From assembly GCA_963995505.1 (NCBI GenBank), contig OZ023188.1, positions 14,707,912-14,771,911 of the forward strand: DNA of 64,000 nucleotides, given 5' to 3'. The position numbers and the translations under genes are program-made. The notes under the pieces were generated by a model. It was given only the letters and a program-made list of their open reading frames with translations. It ran no database searches and was not told the DNA's origin. How positions within the stretch are numbered: position 1 is the first letter of the stretch; every line of letters starts with the position of its first letter. Source of the stretch: Hypericum androsaemum. Taxonomy: Eukaryota; Streptophyta; Magnoliopsida; Malpighiales; Hypericaceae. Shown piece by piece: positions 1 to 12,723 of this stretch.

Positions 1-1632
<1,632 letters not shown>

Positions 1633-4600
1633 TGTGCTTTGTTTTGTCGTCCTCGGTGTCACTAACTTGTGTAGGCTAAGAGCTTGATCTGGGAGAAGCA
1701 AATGATTGTTTTCCTGCTGGTTTTCTTTTTCTTGTCTTGGTGCCAGTGTAATTGCACCCTACCTGGCACACTACGGATGTAATGAACAACTTGGTGTTTG
1801 TTGATATTGAGGCTTGTAGAACTTGCCGCGACTTTACCGGGAAATTGATGTTCGTGTCCTGTGTTTGGGAGTGTGCACTAGTCAACAGTAAAGGTGGCTC
1901 TCAGAATGGGAATGATTTGGGCTCACATAGATCATTACCGAATGATTGACTGCTCCAGAACTTGTCAGCTTTCGTCCCCAAGAAGGTAACCCGTATATCG
2001 CCTTTCTTACTTCTTTAGAGCATCCTCTGTATGTTAGAAAAGTTGACATGTTATCAAAATTAACTAGCTTTGCATTATCCTTTGAAAGAATCAGTCTCAT
2101 TCAACATGTACTTTGACATGCATCCATAGCAGAGTAGACTTTGCAGACCGGTACATTTCGGTTTCGAAGCCTGTTTGACTCAAAGAGATTGCAACTTATA
2201 TACTAGATTCCAATTCTTGTTGGCCATCTGATATGAAATCTTTGAACTGATACCAATATTCAGTTCCCTTCAGCCAATTTGTTAACTTTTGGCGCCGGCC
2301 ATTGTATTGGGTTGCATGGTTTCTTAACCCTGTGGAAGCATAAAATTGTTCTGCTTTTTATCACAATGATGAGCTACAGGACCCCAAGTTAGAAGTTGGG
2401 TAGAGAATAGAACGTTATTTAGGATATAATCTTCTTTATTTTATTTACATATATCGGAGTTTGCCCTTTATTTCCAAAAAAACCGGTAGTTGAAGTCTAA
2501 AAGGTTCAGACCACAAAATATTAAGTCATACATTGTTGATTACACGCGGATGAAGAACATGTGAGGAGCCATGTTGTTTTTTGCGTCTTTTCCAAAAAAA
2601 GTTTCTCGGTTGACGTTTTCTGCAACAAAAAAGGTCATGCGGAGCCCTTTTTATACTACACCTCATGGAGTATTTTTTTACTCTCATCCTCGCAAATTCT
2701 TTTTATTACCCGATTGTAACGAATATCAGACAATACAGGTGCCTCTTGCAAAAAAATATGTGGAAGATCGTGGAGATCTTGTAGAGATAAGATCCAACAC
2801 ATCAACTTGTATCCTTTAAAAAATGAGAAAAGAAACCAATCCTTGCAAATAAAGAAACAGAGCATCTCCAGGCGTTTCCATATAATCACAGAGAGATCAC
2901 GTAGGTCGGCCGATGAGGAGGAAGCTTCCTCCCTCATTTCAATGTATTCTTTAAAGTTTTCTTTATTTTCCTCATCTTCTTGGTACTTGCATTTGACGAG
3001 TCAATGATTCATTGGCTGTATTTCCAAAATCCAATGTAGTTATAAGAGATTTAGATTTATTTAATGAGTTCTTGGGTTTAAACCCTACTAAATAAGTGGT
3101 GGACTCTGAAAAAACATTTTCATCAAACAAAAACAGTATACCAGTAGGAGACATCAAACTTAGTAATTGTTTATCAGAATAAATGTGATATATACATATT
3201 GTAAATTCATAGAAATTGGGCATTTTTTCCATAAAATACCATGCTATTGTGAATTTCTCCTACATTCAATTCTCCCACATGTCAAAATATGGTTAATTTG
3301 GTCCAATTGTACTTTACATTTTGGAATGGAGATCTCATATTATTCGTAGAGTCATGTGCTGATGTCTATAGGCTACAATTAAATGACTCATGCAATTGTC
3401 TGGAGCTATCCTTTTTCTAATTTGGGGAATTTATTATCAAAGTAGCAATAAAATATCTGTCAACTTATAAAAAAACTCATCTGGAAGTATACAGGTCCAA
3501 CCCAGTGGGAATTCTCCATCTCTACCAGTTTTAGAAAACCAATTAGCCACCTATTAAATAGACAAATTCACACAAGAATATTAAATTCAAAAGGATATTT
3601 GTTTTTAATGTAACATACTTTTCAATTCACATATTTGAAGATAATATATTATATACCGAATCATCAACCTTCGAAACAAATTTTTTTTTTGATAAGTAAC
3701 CTTCGAAACAATGGAGCAGAGACCATTAGAAAAAAATGTTGTGAATTAAACCACGTACTTTTTTTGGTAAGTAACTAAACCACGTACTTTTTTTCGTATA
3801 GGAACAGTAGTTCCAACTAAATAGACAAAAAAATTTAGATCAAGTTTATGACTGGCCACATTCTATTGGAATTTGTCCAGCAATCTCCATTTTTTTTTGA
3901 TAAGTAAATTTTATTAATATTAATCTAAAGGAAAACTTGTGATCTCGCGGCCGCCGGCCTCGTCAAAACCTTGATTCTGCTAAAATCGAACCAGAAAAAG
4001 AGTTTCGTCGATAGCACCACGAGGACGAAGTTCTTTTTCGACTCCACTTAGCAACCCAAATATTAAAGATATTACCTTGCTTCTCCAGCTAAGCCATCGT
4101 ATTTTCGTAATATGCCAATATTGGGCCGCCGAAACTATTGGCAAGAAAACTATTTCCCCTGCAATTTTTATTAGCTAATTCCAGCTTTACGCTTTGACAC
4201 TGTTCCCATCAATAATCACATTCCAGCATTTTATGTGCAAGCAATCTCAGTTAATATTTCTCAAGATCTTGTGTGAACTGCGCACGTTTTTTTCCGAGTT
4301 CGATTTGGTTCGTCAGAATTGAGCAACATTAAAGAATCATGTAAAAATTTTACAATGTTTTCCCTACGAATATAATTTGGTATAGTTTAATGATTGAGAT
4401 TTTATTAATTTTTCGAATAATGGTAAATTCTACATAATTTACATTCTTTTAAATTGTGTGAAAGATCAATTTTTTAAAAATTTTGTGAAAGATCAATGAT
4501 CCAAATATTATTCGAGTTACATGCAAACAAGTGGCTTGCCCTTGAAGATCTCAATGAATTTTTAATCGTATCATACCGAGGAGACTTACATTAGCCAGAT

Positions 4601-6268
4601 TGTTAACCATGTGAGCCGTACTCTGTAATTAACCAAACCATCGAAGTTTGAATTAGGAGTATTATTTTGAAAGAAAACTTTCGATAAGAGAAAAAATATG
4701 GAAACTGTGGCCATTGTTAATTTTATAAGTAATTGTTTATTTGAATTGTCAATTTCATAATACTTAATAAAAAAATATAATTACTAATTTTCTTAAAACT
4801 ACATTTAGTAACAATGAAGTTAGCAATCTAATTATTTTTTGTGGGTACACGCATAATTGGTCTCCCATGTCGCTTTCTAAACTGTTGATGTCCACCCTTG
4901 CCCTCTGGCTCCATCTATTTCTAATACTTTCCCAATAAAATAAGCAAGTGGGTATTTGTTCATGTCTGCGAGTATCAATTAATAATCCTTTTTTTAAGTA
5001 TTAATTCATAAAAACCCACAAGTTATCAGTAAATTAATCCGCTGAAGTGTCAATTAATTCAACTCTTGTCGAGTAGCAATGAGAGCGCAATAATTGGTGG
5101 AGGACGTGAAAGCTACCGGCGAATATTAAAATGGTGAATTGCAAAGGCAGAAGTTTAAAGAATTTGGGAGTAATATATACTCCCTCTCTAACGTGTCGCG
5201 TTTGGATTGCGAGATGAAGAGGCAACTAAAGATAATTTATACTCAGCTCTCTAACTTGCTATTAATAAAGATAATTTACTTACCAAAAAATAAGAGTTAA
5301 TGAGAGTTAGGTTTCCGTCTTCATGGGAGGAAGAGTATTTTTGCACGTGTGCAGGACATGGGAGTGGATTTGAGTTTGCTTCTACTAGGATTGAGAATAA
5401 TATTCGGGTGAAATTGATTTAGTGGGTCTAGACAAGCGTGTAAATCGTTGATTTATTAAGTCATTGATTATTTTTCTAATAATATTTTTATTCAATAAAA
5501 AATGTATCATAGAATTATAAGATTTTTTAATTGTCAATGAGACTTATTATTCAATCTTTAAGTATCATAAAAATGTGTCTTCATCCAGTAAAGAAATCTC
5601 TGCTCTATTAGACTTCTTCATAATCAATGAGACTTTCTCTATTCAATCTTCAAAAGACAGATATTATCATTAATTGTCAAATGACATTTGACCTAATGAT
5701 ACAAAATTTTATAGGAATTGAAGGAAACCAATTATTAAATTCATGACAAGTATAATTTAGGGATAAAAAACTAATTATTAAATTCATGACAAGTATAATT
5801 TAGGGATAAAAATTTACTTGCATTTATGTAATATATTACAAATTTATTATTTAACGCGTGCGACCATTCCCTTGTCTGTGTGGTTTTGCAGGGCTTATCC
5901 CAGATCTAATCCGGACTGAAGATAAGGATAATGGATCTACCTGACACAAATATGTAATGGTCCGCAGTGAACTTGAACGTGCACACGGAAATCAGTTGGA
6001 AAAAAAATTGTGAATTTGTTATTAGAGATGTCGATTTGAAAAAAATGGTAAAAAGGAGCCACATGTATTGACGTGGCTTGTGGCTCAGAGCTAAACTGGT
6101 AGTTCGATCCTCCTTAATTTCGGCATTGTTAGGTTAGGTTCGCCGTGTTCTTGGTGTATATTCATGTCTTTTCTCTTGACCTTGGGGCGCTTTTGGTATA
6201 GCTTTGCTTTTGGAGCTTACTTGGAATTTGGTATCAGTTTTCCTATATCTTGATCTTTCGTATATTAT
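1633..6268. other. Spacer downstream of the WDR5-like gene
   Basis: The first several hundred bases are presumably the 3' UTR and terminator of the WDR5-like gene. Beyond about 2.4 kb the sequence is AT-rich with no convincing gene. It holds several poly-T runs followed by GATAAGTAA or GGTAAGTAA (near 3681-3700, 3762-3775 and 3890-3907), which look like reverse-oriented tails of LINE or SINE copies, and a short 43-bp tandem repeat at 5730-5811. Small open frames here (for example 2571-2819 and 2972-3232) resemble nothing known. Confidence 0.5.
5730..5811. repeat. 43-bp direct tandem repeat, about 1.9 copies
   Basis: A unit starting AATTATTAAATTCATGACA at 5730 recurs at 5773 with essentially no change through TTTAGGGATAAAAA. 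The copies abut, so this is a recent tandem duplication in AT-rich spacer. No coding content. Confidence 0.85.
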
Positions 6269-6752
6269 GTGTTATCTAATTCCTTAGCTCACTCCAAGGA
6301 TAGCAGGTTCCTAAATGCACTTGGGTACCATTGCACTTTCCATCCTCCACCATCTGAGGAAGATCACGAGGAAGCAAAAAAAAAAGTCATCTTTCTTAAC
6401 AACGCATTTAGCCAGAACTTTAGTGTGATCGAAATATCCATCGTCTCTGCAGACGAACCACTACAACCCTCTTTTTTCACCGTCTTTTTTTTTTGGTGAG
6501 ATTTAAATTGTTTCCACAATTTCGGATCTTAGACGGTCATGGGATTCGATCCTCCCACCTCATGCTTAAGGACTGACAACGTATCCATCAGACCATACAC
6601 GAGTTGGTTTTTTTCACCGTCTTTAGCAAATCAAAAGTGGTATGTGAGTAAATTCCATCCGCTCCACCAATTGTTTCAGAAGCTTATACTGCTTCATTGA
6701 ACTCAACTGGACTTGAGGAACCTGCCAGATTCCTACCACCAAAAAGAGCAAA
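6269..6752. other. Spacer before the LTR-element remnant
   Basis: Contains a 76-codon frame (6269-6499) with an E/K-rich stretch but no recognisable domain, and poly-T tracts. At 6526-6600 there is a stretch reading like a decayed retroposon 3' region (T-rich tract, then a GGATTCGATCC-type sequence resembling a tRNA B box). I cannot assign it to a family. Confidence 0.3.
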
Positions 6753-6885
6753 TCAAAACATTCTCTAATTCTCTCTAAGAAACTTACAGTTTCTTCTATC
6801 CTGCTTCCCTCTCTATCTTCTCTAATCTCTCTTTCCCCTTTTTCCTTGATTTTAATTCTTTGAAACCCTAGAGAGTTGTTACAAG

Positions 6886-6898
6886 TGGTATCAGAGCC
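6886..6898 (+). other. Primer-binding site for initiator tRNA-Met
   Basis: TGGTATCAGAGCC lies two bases after an LTR-type end (GTTACA). This motif is the common minus-strand primer site of plant LTR retrotransposons and fixes plus orientation for the adjoining gag. Confidence 0.8.
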
Positions 6899-7026
6899 AT
6901 GCGATTCTTGGAATTCATTGTAATGGCTTTATTGGGCAGACGTGGAAGATTAGTTTGTTGACTACGACCCTCTAGTGGTCGTCGTGGTATGAGCTCGATG
7001 GTCTTTGGAAAGAAAGATTAAAAAAA

Positions 7027-7549
7027 GTGACAACTTCCCAATTCAAAAATGGGTCAGGAGAACCGTCGGGCCACCTCTCGCGTTCTGGGCATCTTCAAGA
7101 AAGGGAAAAAGTGGTTGAGGAGGAAGATGGAAGAAATTCTGCGATGGAAAAAGCTTTCGAGGGGGTAAACCTCTTCCTGTCTCAAATGGGTCTTCCTTTA
7201 GGTCTGACTTTCTTTTCGGGTATTAATCCGAGAACCTGGATTAGGAATTATGAGGGATTCTTCTCGATCCCTTGAGGTCTTTAAAGAGAGTATAACGGCA
7301 TATTTGTTGGTGGGTAAGGCGAGAGCGTAGTTTTTGTCGTGCACCTTGAACGAAAAGGCTGGTTGGGATGAATTTGTAGAAGCATTTTGTACACGTTTTG
7401 AGAACTTTGATGCCAAGGGTTGTGGGTCAAGGAAATTCCAAGAGTTGAACACTCTGCTGTATGAGTTGTCTTTTGGTAAAGATGCAGGAAGTGACTCTGA
7501 TCATGACTTAAAAGACATGGAAGTGGTAACCATGATAGAAGAAACGTAA
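7027..7549 (+). pseudogene. Degenerate retrotransposon gag fragment
   Basis: One frame (7027-7275) reads PRTWIRNYEGFFSIP and stops. A frameshift later a second frame (7334-7549) reads WDEFVEAFCTRFENF. The W-I-R-x(2)-E-x-F-F and W-x-x-F-x-x-x-x-C-x-R-F pattern with an intervening YLLVGKA is the retrotransposon gag (Ty3-type) signature, and an in-frame stop sits between the parts. Only about 170 codons remain, far less than a full gag-pol. The last codons (METS-like end at about 7534) already run into the inverted LTR segment. It is non-functional. Confidence 0.7.
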
Positions 7550-7740
7550 GTTTTTTAGAGAGAATTAGAGAATGTTTTCACAATATTCATAATGGTTCCC
7601 TATTCTTTCTATGATCCTATTTATACTCCGACATGACTAAGTACATAATGATCCTACATTTATTCATATCTTTCAATCTAGTATCCAGGGAATAACTCCA
7701 AAGACGAAGTTGGGTCTCTCAAGAGAGATTTGTCTCCTTT

Positions 7741-8955
7741 TTTTTTTGGTTAGTTCACGGGGGGCAACCAATACAATTAAGAGAATCCAGATTCAAAAGA
7801 TTGAACGATTTTAAAATATTAAATCTCAGTTATAAAAAAAGAGATTAAATCTCGATGACACATATATGTACAACCAATTTTTTAAATCATACGAAATATG
7901 GGTTGCACATTCATTGTAAATGTCAGATTAATTTAAAACTTTATAAAACTGAGTGCCTCGGCGTTACCCATTACTAAACCATATCTTTGTGCATCGTGTA
8001 ATTAAGTTCATTCAATTGACGGCCAACTCATCATCATAAATTGGGGAAAATAAATAACATTTATTTTTTTGGTAAGTGAAAATAAATTACATATTTTTGG
8101 TAAGTGAAAAAATAACAAATTTTGTCAATTACAAAATTTACTGATCAAAGTTATTAGGGATGCGAATTGATTTTTGTATTTTGCAATAACATATGGGTCC
8201 ATCGATGACGAAAATGCCATGGCCTTGTGTATTGAGCTTGTCAATAATATATTTATATATTTTAGAATCTCTATATCCACTCTTTTTTAAAGAATAATTA
8301 TACGAAATTTTTACTTATATGCAACTAGACATAGACGTGATTATGAGCTTGTCATGTATTTCATACACTACCACGTACATTCATCAATGGTTAATCTGGT
8401 ATAATTTATTGAAAGCAGCCAACAACCAAGATCTTATCCTATTCTTGACATTCGATGATGGGGGAAGATGATCAACCATTTTTCACTGGTTAAGTAGGAT
8501 AAATGGGGTTTTTTTAATGAGAATTTTGAAAGGGGGCTCAATTGCACCCTTTTTGTAAGTATGAAATTACATGTAATGAAATTCTACTTATAAAAAACGT
8601 TAAACTATACATCAGTCAGCGCGAAATCAACTTTGTCTAAAGACATCATTTCGTCATTTTTTTTACTTGTATGAAAGTGCGAAACATTAGTTGGCAAGTT
8701 TTGCAAATAAAATATTCCAATTCTTGATTATGGAGATTTAAATACTAGATTTTTTCGCAATTAAGAAATAGTGGGAAAGATCGCGAAGATCATGAAGAGT
8801 TACGACCTCATTTGTCCTAGACTCAGTTGTCACAACCATGATTCTTAGTGTATTCCTCTTGGTGTTTTCATGTAATATTTTTAATATCAGCAGTAATCAA
8901 ATATATGTATTCACTAATAAAAAAAAAGATATATCGTCCAAAAATAAGAAATTAA
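7741..8955. other. AT-rich spacer without a gene
   Basis: No open frame of interest. Two T-runs followed by GGTAAGTGAAAA (near 8065-8080 and 8093-8108) look like two tandem-placed retroposon tails in reverse orientation. Nothing else is recognised. Confidence 0.4.
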
Positions 8956-8956
8956 G

Positions 8957-9610
8957 AGGTGATTTTTTTTAATATAAGTGATATTGTATTAATGTAATAA
9001 TAATTACAAGAGAAATGTTGAATAGTAGCAACAACAAAGTCTCAGAACTTGTTATCGCTAAAAAACAACATCAAAAACCGAGATACGCCCACACAAACCC
9101 AGGACAAGAAGAGAGCCAGCAAACGGATACACCCACAGCAAAAAGAGGCAGAGGGATTAAGAACGAGACTCCAGGTAAAGAAAGATGTTCTGTCCCACTA
9201 ATTCGACCAAAATAACCACTTTTTTATCTGAATACCGACAGTATAATGAAGAAGTTCTCGATTGTACAATATATCTTCGAAGATTGCACAATTCCTCATG
9301 TTCCATGTGTCTCACATGACCGTGTTGTATATTACAAACTACACCTTCTCTATCGTGCCACCCTGTAAACGGACCAGATTCATCCAGCCGAAAAGTAAAA
9401 TATCTGTAGAGGGGCCGATACACCAAGAGATGCCCAAATGACGAACAAAAGAATTCCATAAAAACCAAGAATCCTTACAGTGTAGCAACAGATGATCTCC
9501 AGATTCGTCTTCCTCAAAGCAAGATGTGATTTTTCTTATAATAATTAACGCAAGCGCAGAAATATTATACACCGGGGAAGCCGGAAGATGCCAACCGGAA
9601 AAAAATTAAT
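8957..9610 (-). pseudogene. 3' fragment of an L1-type LINE (ORF2 zinc-binding region)
   Basis: Read on the minus strand, 9572-9339 encodes EDESGDHLLLHCKDSWFLWN followed by GISWC, the end of the reverse-transcriptase zinc-binding domain (zf-RVT) of plant LINE ORF2. After a frameshift the line continues with a TWNMRNCAIFED segment equivalent to TLWNTRNIVIFDS in the large LINE at 15.4-20.96 kb. The 3' flank runs to an ACTTATATT plus A-run tail (reverse complement at about 8957-8985). Stops and frameshifts make it dead. Only the last about 650 bp of the element are present, typical 5' truncation. Confidence 0.8.
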
Positions 9611-10225
9611 TTATATTCTTCCACGAGATCGGGATCTTAGTCTGATATAAACAATTCATTAAATATTGGTAACTATAATTTTTTAATCGGTTACTGGTTA
9701 TAATTCTTATCACCAAATAAATTATTTTGCTGGCCCTGATTTGAATGTGACAGCTCTACCAAATGCAGTAAGGTTCAATAGGGAATGACAACTTGACGGA
9801 TTCATCCGCGTCGGACAATCTTATAAAAAAAACATTTCCTTGATTTCCTAGTTCGTGCAAGTAATTTAAAATTAATATTATATGGTATTCGAAATTTATT
9901 AGGCCAACAATATTTTTTTGAGCTGGATAAATTTTTAAATGGTGATAAATTTTTTTTACAACTATTTAATACTATTGCATTCTCGATGGTTCAAACTCAA
10001 AACTTCTTAGTTAACATCGACAATTTTCTAATAAGTTGATTTAAGTGATCGTTGATATAAGATTACTACTTAATTCACGGCTCACAAGTTAGTGCCCACC
10101 CCTTGGCGACTCTCATCCACCAAGCCAAAGAACTACTTGCTCAAGATTGAAATATCCACATACAACACACTTGATCAGAGGATAGCTGTATTGTCAATGC
10201 TCTCTCAAAACATGCACTTACAAAA

Positions 10226-10336
10226 AAAATTATTCTTTTTTTTAAGTAAATTATACATCATGACAATGCCAGGGTTTGAACTCTGGATCTCCTAGATATT
10301 TATAATATTTTGTGCAGTTGGACTACATATCTTTTG
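10226..10336 (-). repeat. tRNA-derived SINE-like fragment
   Basis: On the minus strand, GTAGTCCAACTGC resembles a tRNA A box and GAGTTCAAACCCTG, about 40 bases on, resembles a B box. The sequence ends with TTTACTTA and an A-rich tail, the same tail type as the LINEs of this window. This layout fits a short tRNA-derived SINE mobilised by those LINEs. Target-site duplications are unclear, so it may be a fragment. Confidence 0.4.
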
Positions 10337-10384
10337 GCTTCTTTTGATCATATTGTATGATGCTCCTTTATTGACTTATCCGGA

Positions 10385-10644
10385 TGTGATACCCCGTATA
10401 TGATATGTTCTGTCTGAAAAGCATTAAGTGATTTGATTGGTACTATCCATACCAACAAGGTGCACCTTCTTTTCTGGCACACATTTTGAGAGAACTCCAA
10501 GGTTAAACGTGTTTGGCCAGGAGTAGAATCAATATGGATGACTTCCTGAGAAATTTCTAGGATGCGTGCGAGTGAGAACAAAACACGGTAGAAAAGATCC
10601 GTGTTGATCTGTGGAGACAGTCGGTATGATCTCGAGACATTACA
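10385..10644 (+). mobile_element. Cassandra-type solo LTR, copy 1
   Basis: A 260-bp unit begins TGTGATACCCCG and ends GACATTACA, flanked by the 5-bp target duplication CCGGA (10380-10384 and 10645-10649). Its middle, about 10492-10560, reads GAACTCCAAGGTTAAACG, TTTGGCCAGGAGTAG and ATGGATGACTTCCTGAG, clearly derived from the 5S rRNA internal promoter region. A 5S-like core inside a TG...CA LTR is the hallmark of Cassandra TRIM retrotransposons. No internal region or second LTR adjoins, so it is a solo LTR. Confidence 0.9.
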
Positions 10645-10649
10645 CCGGA

Positions 10650-11123
10650 TGTGTATTTAGAAGATTTAAGAAGATTAATATATCCCAATATACTCGCATT
10701 GTTTTACTCGTTCAAAGATGAATAAAAGTTAGGGGCTCTTTGTCATTGTTCACCATGAAAAAAATTTAGCGTCCACCGAGTCAAAGGCCGCGTTATACGG
10801 ATTCAAGGACTGATGGACTTCTCATTCGACTACTATAAAGAGTGAAGGGCGCTGTTGTGTTCAATGTCACCAGGAAATTAAGCACATATCAACTTAGTGT
10901 TAGTCCACCCACCAAAAAGACCAAAACAAAGAAGACACTCATTAATTCTTTATCAAGCAAAGGTAATTGAGTCGAGTTTATCTTAATTTCCTCTCATCCG
11001 GAAGATTTTAATACAAGTTAAGATTATACTATTTCTTAAATTTACGACTGAGTCTTACCGAGTTCGAGTCAATGACCTTGCTATTGTCTCTAGTGCAGGA
11101 AAAAGGAAGCTCCCATCCTGAAA
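10650..11123. other. Upstream region of the first bHLH gene
   Basis: About 475 bp between the Cassandra LTR and the bHLH start. No clear TATA box close to the start could be fixed; the region probably holds the promoter and 5' UTR. The Cassandra LTR therefore lies within about half a kilobase of the gene. Confidence 0.4.
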
Positions 11124-12723
11124 ATGGAGGCAATAAACTGGTTCCCCGAGCAGGTTATCTTCATCTCACCAAATCTTAATCTTAAGCCGATGATCAATGA
11201 TTCATTAAGCTAACGTTTTAATATCGTGAACGTAATTGAGCAGGATGTGGACGTTGACTATGGGTTCATGCACCAGTACCTTCAGGTCAGCTGCCTCCCT
11301 GACTTCACCTCACAGAACATGGAAGTTCTACCCGAGGACGACGACCACAACCAGCTTCACCAGACTTTCTCCTCGGAGAGCTACTCTTCTTCTCCTCCTC
11401 CTCCTTCTTCCCAGATCCTCTCCTTCGGGACCTCGAGTCTTCCAGGATGTGATCCTCATCTAATGATCTACGGGAAGCTCAAGGAAGAAGCTGCATCTCC
11501 CACAGGTACTTTCCACTTTCAGACAAGTACGGTCTCCAATGTCCCAGATGTGAAGGGCAATGATTGTCAAAGGAATAAGAGGCCTTACTCGTCGTTGACC
11601 AAAGGAAACTCCATGGAGGATCATGTTATGGCCGAGAGAAAGAGGAGGGAGAAACTTAACCAGCGGTTGATAGCTCTCTCAGCTGTTATTCCTGGCCTCA
11701 AGAAGGTATATATACATCTTTCGTAAATAAGATTTTGTGTTAGATATGAATTCTTCCTATAATTTGTGTTGCACAACTCTAGACTTGTGATACCCCCTGT
11801 ATCCATAGTATACCACCGAGGAGTTGACAAACATTTTGAGACAACTCCAAGATTAAAGGTGTTTGATCTGTAGTAATTTCAGCGTGGGTGACCTCCTAAG
11901 AAGTTTTCGGGATGTTTGTGAGTGAGAAAAAAATACGCTAAAAAAGATTTGTGTTGGTATGTGAAAAAAGTCTGTCGAATCGGGCGACGTTGCAATAGTG
12001 TCCTTAAATGAGAAAAACCCTATTTGCAAATTGATTGTGTTGAATATTTATAAGTGAAAGAACTCTGTCTGTTTATCGACTATACCATTTTGGATATGAA
12101 AATTTTAAATGTTAATTTATTCGTTTCTAGATGGACAAGGCTACGATACTGGCGGAGGCCATCAAGCACGTAAAGGAACTTCAAGAGAGAGTAGAGGTAC
12201 TAGAGAAACAGACCAAGAAGAGGACCATGGAATCCGTGGTTCTTGTCAAGAAGTCTCGAGTCAGTAGTAGCACTGCGGTTGCAACTTCGTCCAACTCCGG
12301 CGACTCTTGCCTCTCCGATGAGGCCTCCGAAACCGACGAGCAGTCGAAGGGTTCGGGGCTTCCGGAGGTAGAAGTAAGGTTCTCGGACAAGGATGTGCTG
12401 ATCCGGATCCACTGCGAGAAGGAGAAAGGGATATTGTCTAACATACTCAACGAGATCGAGAGCCTTCATCTTACTGTCACCAATAGCAGCGTTGTGCAAT
12501 TTGGAAATTCCATCCTCGATATCACCGTTATATCTCAGGTACATCAACCAATTGCTTTAACGTTTTATCTCTTATTGTGTGTAATAAGATTAGCTACCAC
12601 ATTATAGTATATATTTAATAACGTTTTTGTTTTTGTTTATTGCAGATGGAGAAGGAATTTTCAATGAGCATAAAGGATTTGGTGAAGCACCTGACGAAGG
12701 AGGCTTTCTCCAAGTTCATGTGA
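11124..12723 (+). CDS. bHLH transcription factor, clade IVa (bHLH18/25-like)
   Basis: Four exons: 11124-11153, 11244-11705, 12131-12538 and 12646-12723, all with GT-AG borders, giving 325 residues from MEAINWFPEQ to SKFM. The basic region starts at about residue 137 (HVMAERKRREKLNQR) with the His-Glu-Arg triad that reads E-box/G-box DNA. Helix 1 ends ALSAVIPGLKK at the exon 2/3 junction, and helix 2 starts MDKATILAEAIKHVKELQER and runs into a short coiled coil. A C-terminal ACT-like domain follows from about residue 240 (LPEVEVRFSDKDVLIRIHCE). This is the Arabidopsis bHLH18/19/20(NAI1)/25 layout; clade IVa members are nuclear, often jasmonate-linked regulators, including terpenoid and saponin regulators in other plants. 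A longer upstream start is not supported, since the MEAINWFPEQ exon is typical. A paralogue lies at 26.1 kb. Intron 2 carries a Cassandra LTR. Which target pathway applies here is unknown. Confidence 0.93.
11786..11994 (+). mobile_element. Cassandra-type LTR in bHLH intron 2, copy 2
   Basis: A 209-bp unit begins TGTGATACCCCC and ends CGACGTTGCA. The core reads CAACTCCAAGATTAAAGGTG and GCGTGGGTGACCTCCTAAGAA, matching the 5S-like part of copy 1, but about 50 bp of the 5' third are missing. It lies in the sense direction inside the 425-bp intron 2 of the bHLH gene and makes up half of it. The flanking pentamers (AGACT and ATAGT) no longer match, so the insertion is old. Confidence 0.8.

Larger units (their letters stand above)
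6753..7740. mobile_element. Truncated LTR retrotransposon (gag remnant) with inverted LTR pieces
   Basis: On the plus strand a U5-like region (from 6755) leads through CCCTAGAGAGTTGTTACA to a primer-binding site complementary to initiator tRNA-Met (TGGTATCAGAGCC, 6886-6898) and then to a gag remnant. Just after the gag, 7534-7578 is the reverse complement of 6755-6800 with one mismatch and one indel, and beyond it the minus strand shows an LTR promoter with TATAAATAGG (7616-7625 on plus). So a plus-strand LTR end and gag are joined to a minus-strand LTR. No protease, reverse transcriptase or integrase is present. The outer boundaries are estimates. Confidence 0.75.

Noticed and set aside
3995..4030. 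Possible hammerhead ribozyme (TTTCGTC ... GGACGAAG)
   Set aside because: A hairpin with TTCGTC/GACGAA arms exists, but the invariant CTGATGA and GAAAC core parts are not both present in either strand.
6062..6130. tRNA gene or SINE around GTGGCTCAGAGC and AGTTCGATCC
   Set aside because: The A- and B-box-like motifs are too close together and no cloverleaf can be drawn.
12200..12547. Antisense open frame over bHLH exon 3
   Set aside because: Shadow of the bHLH coding exon, no known protein.
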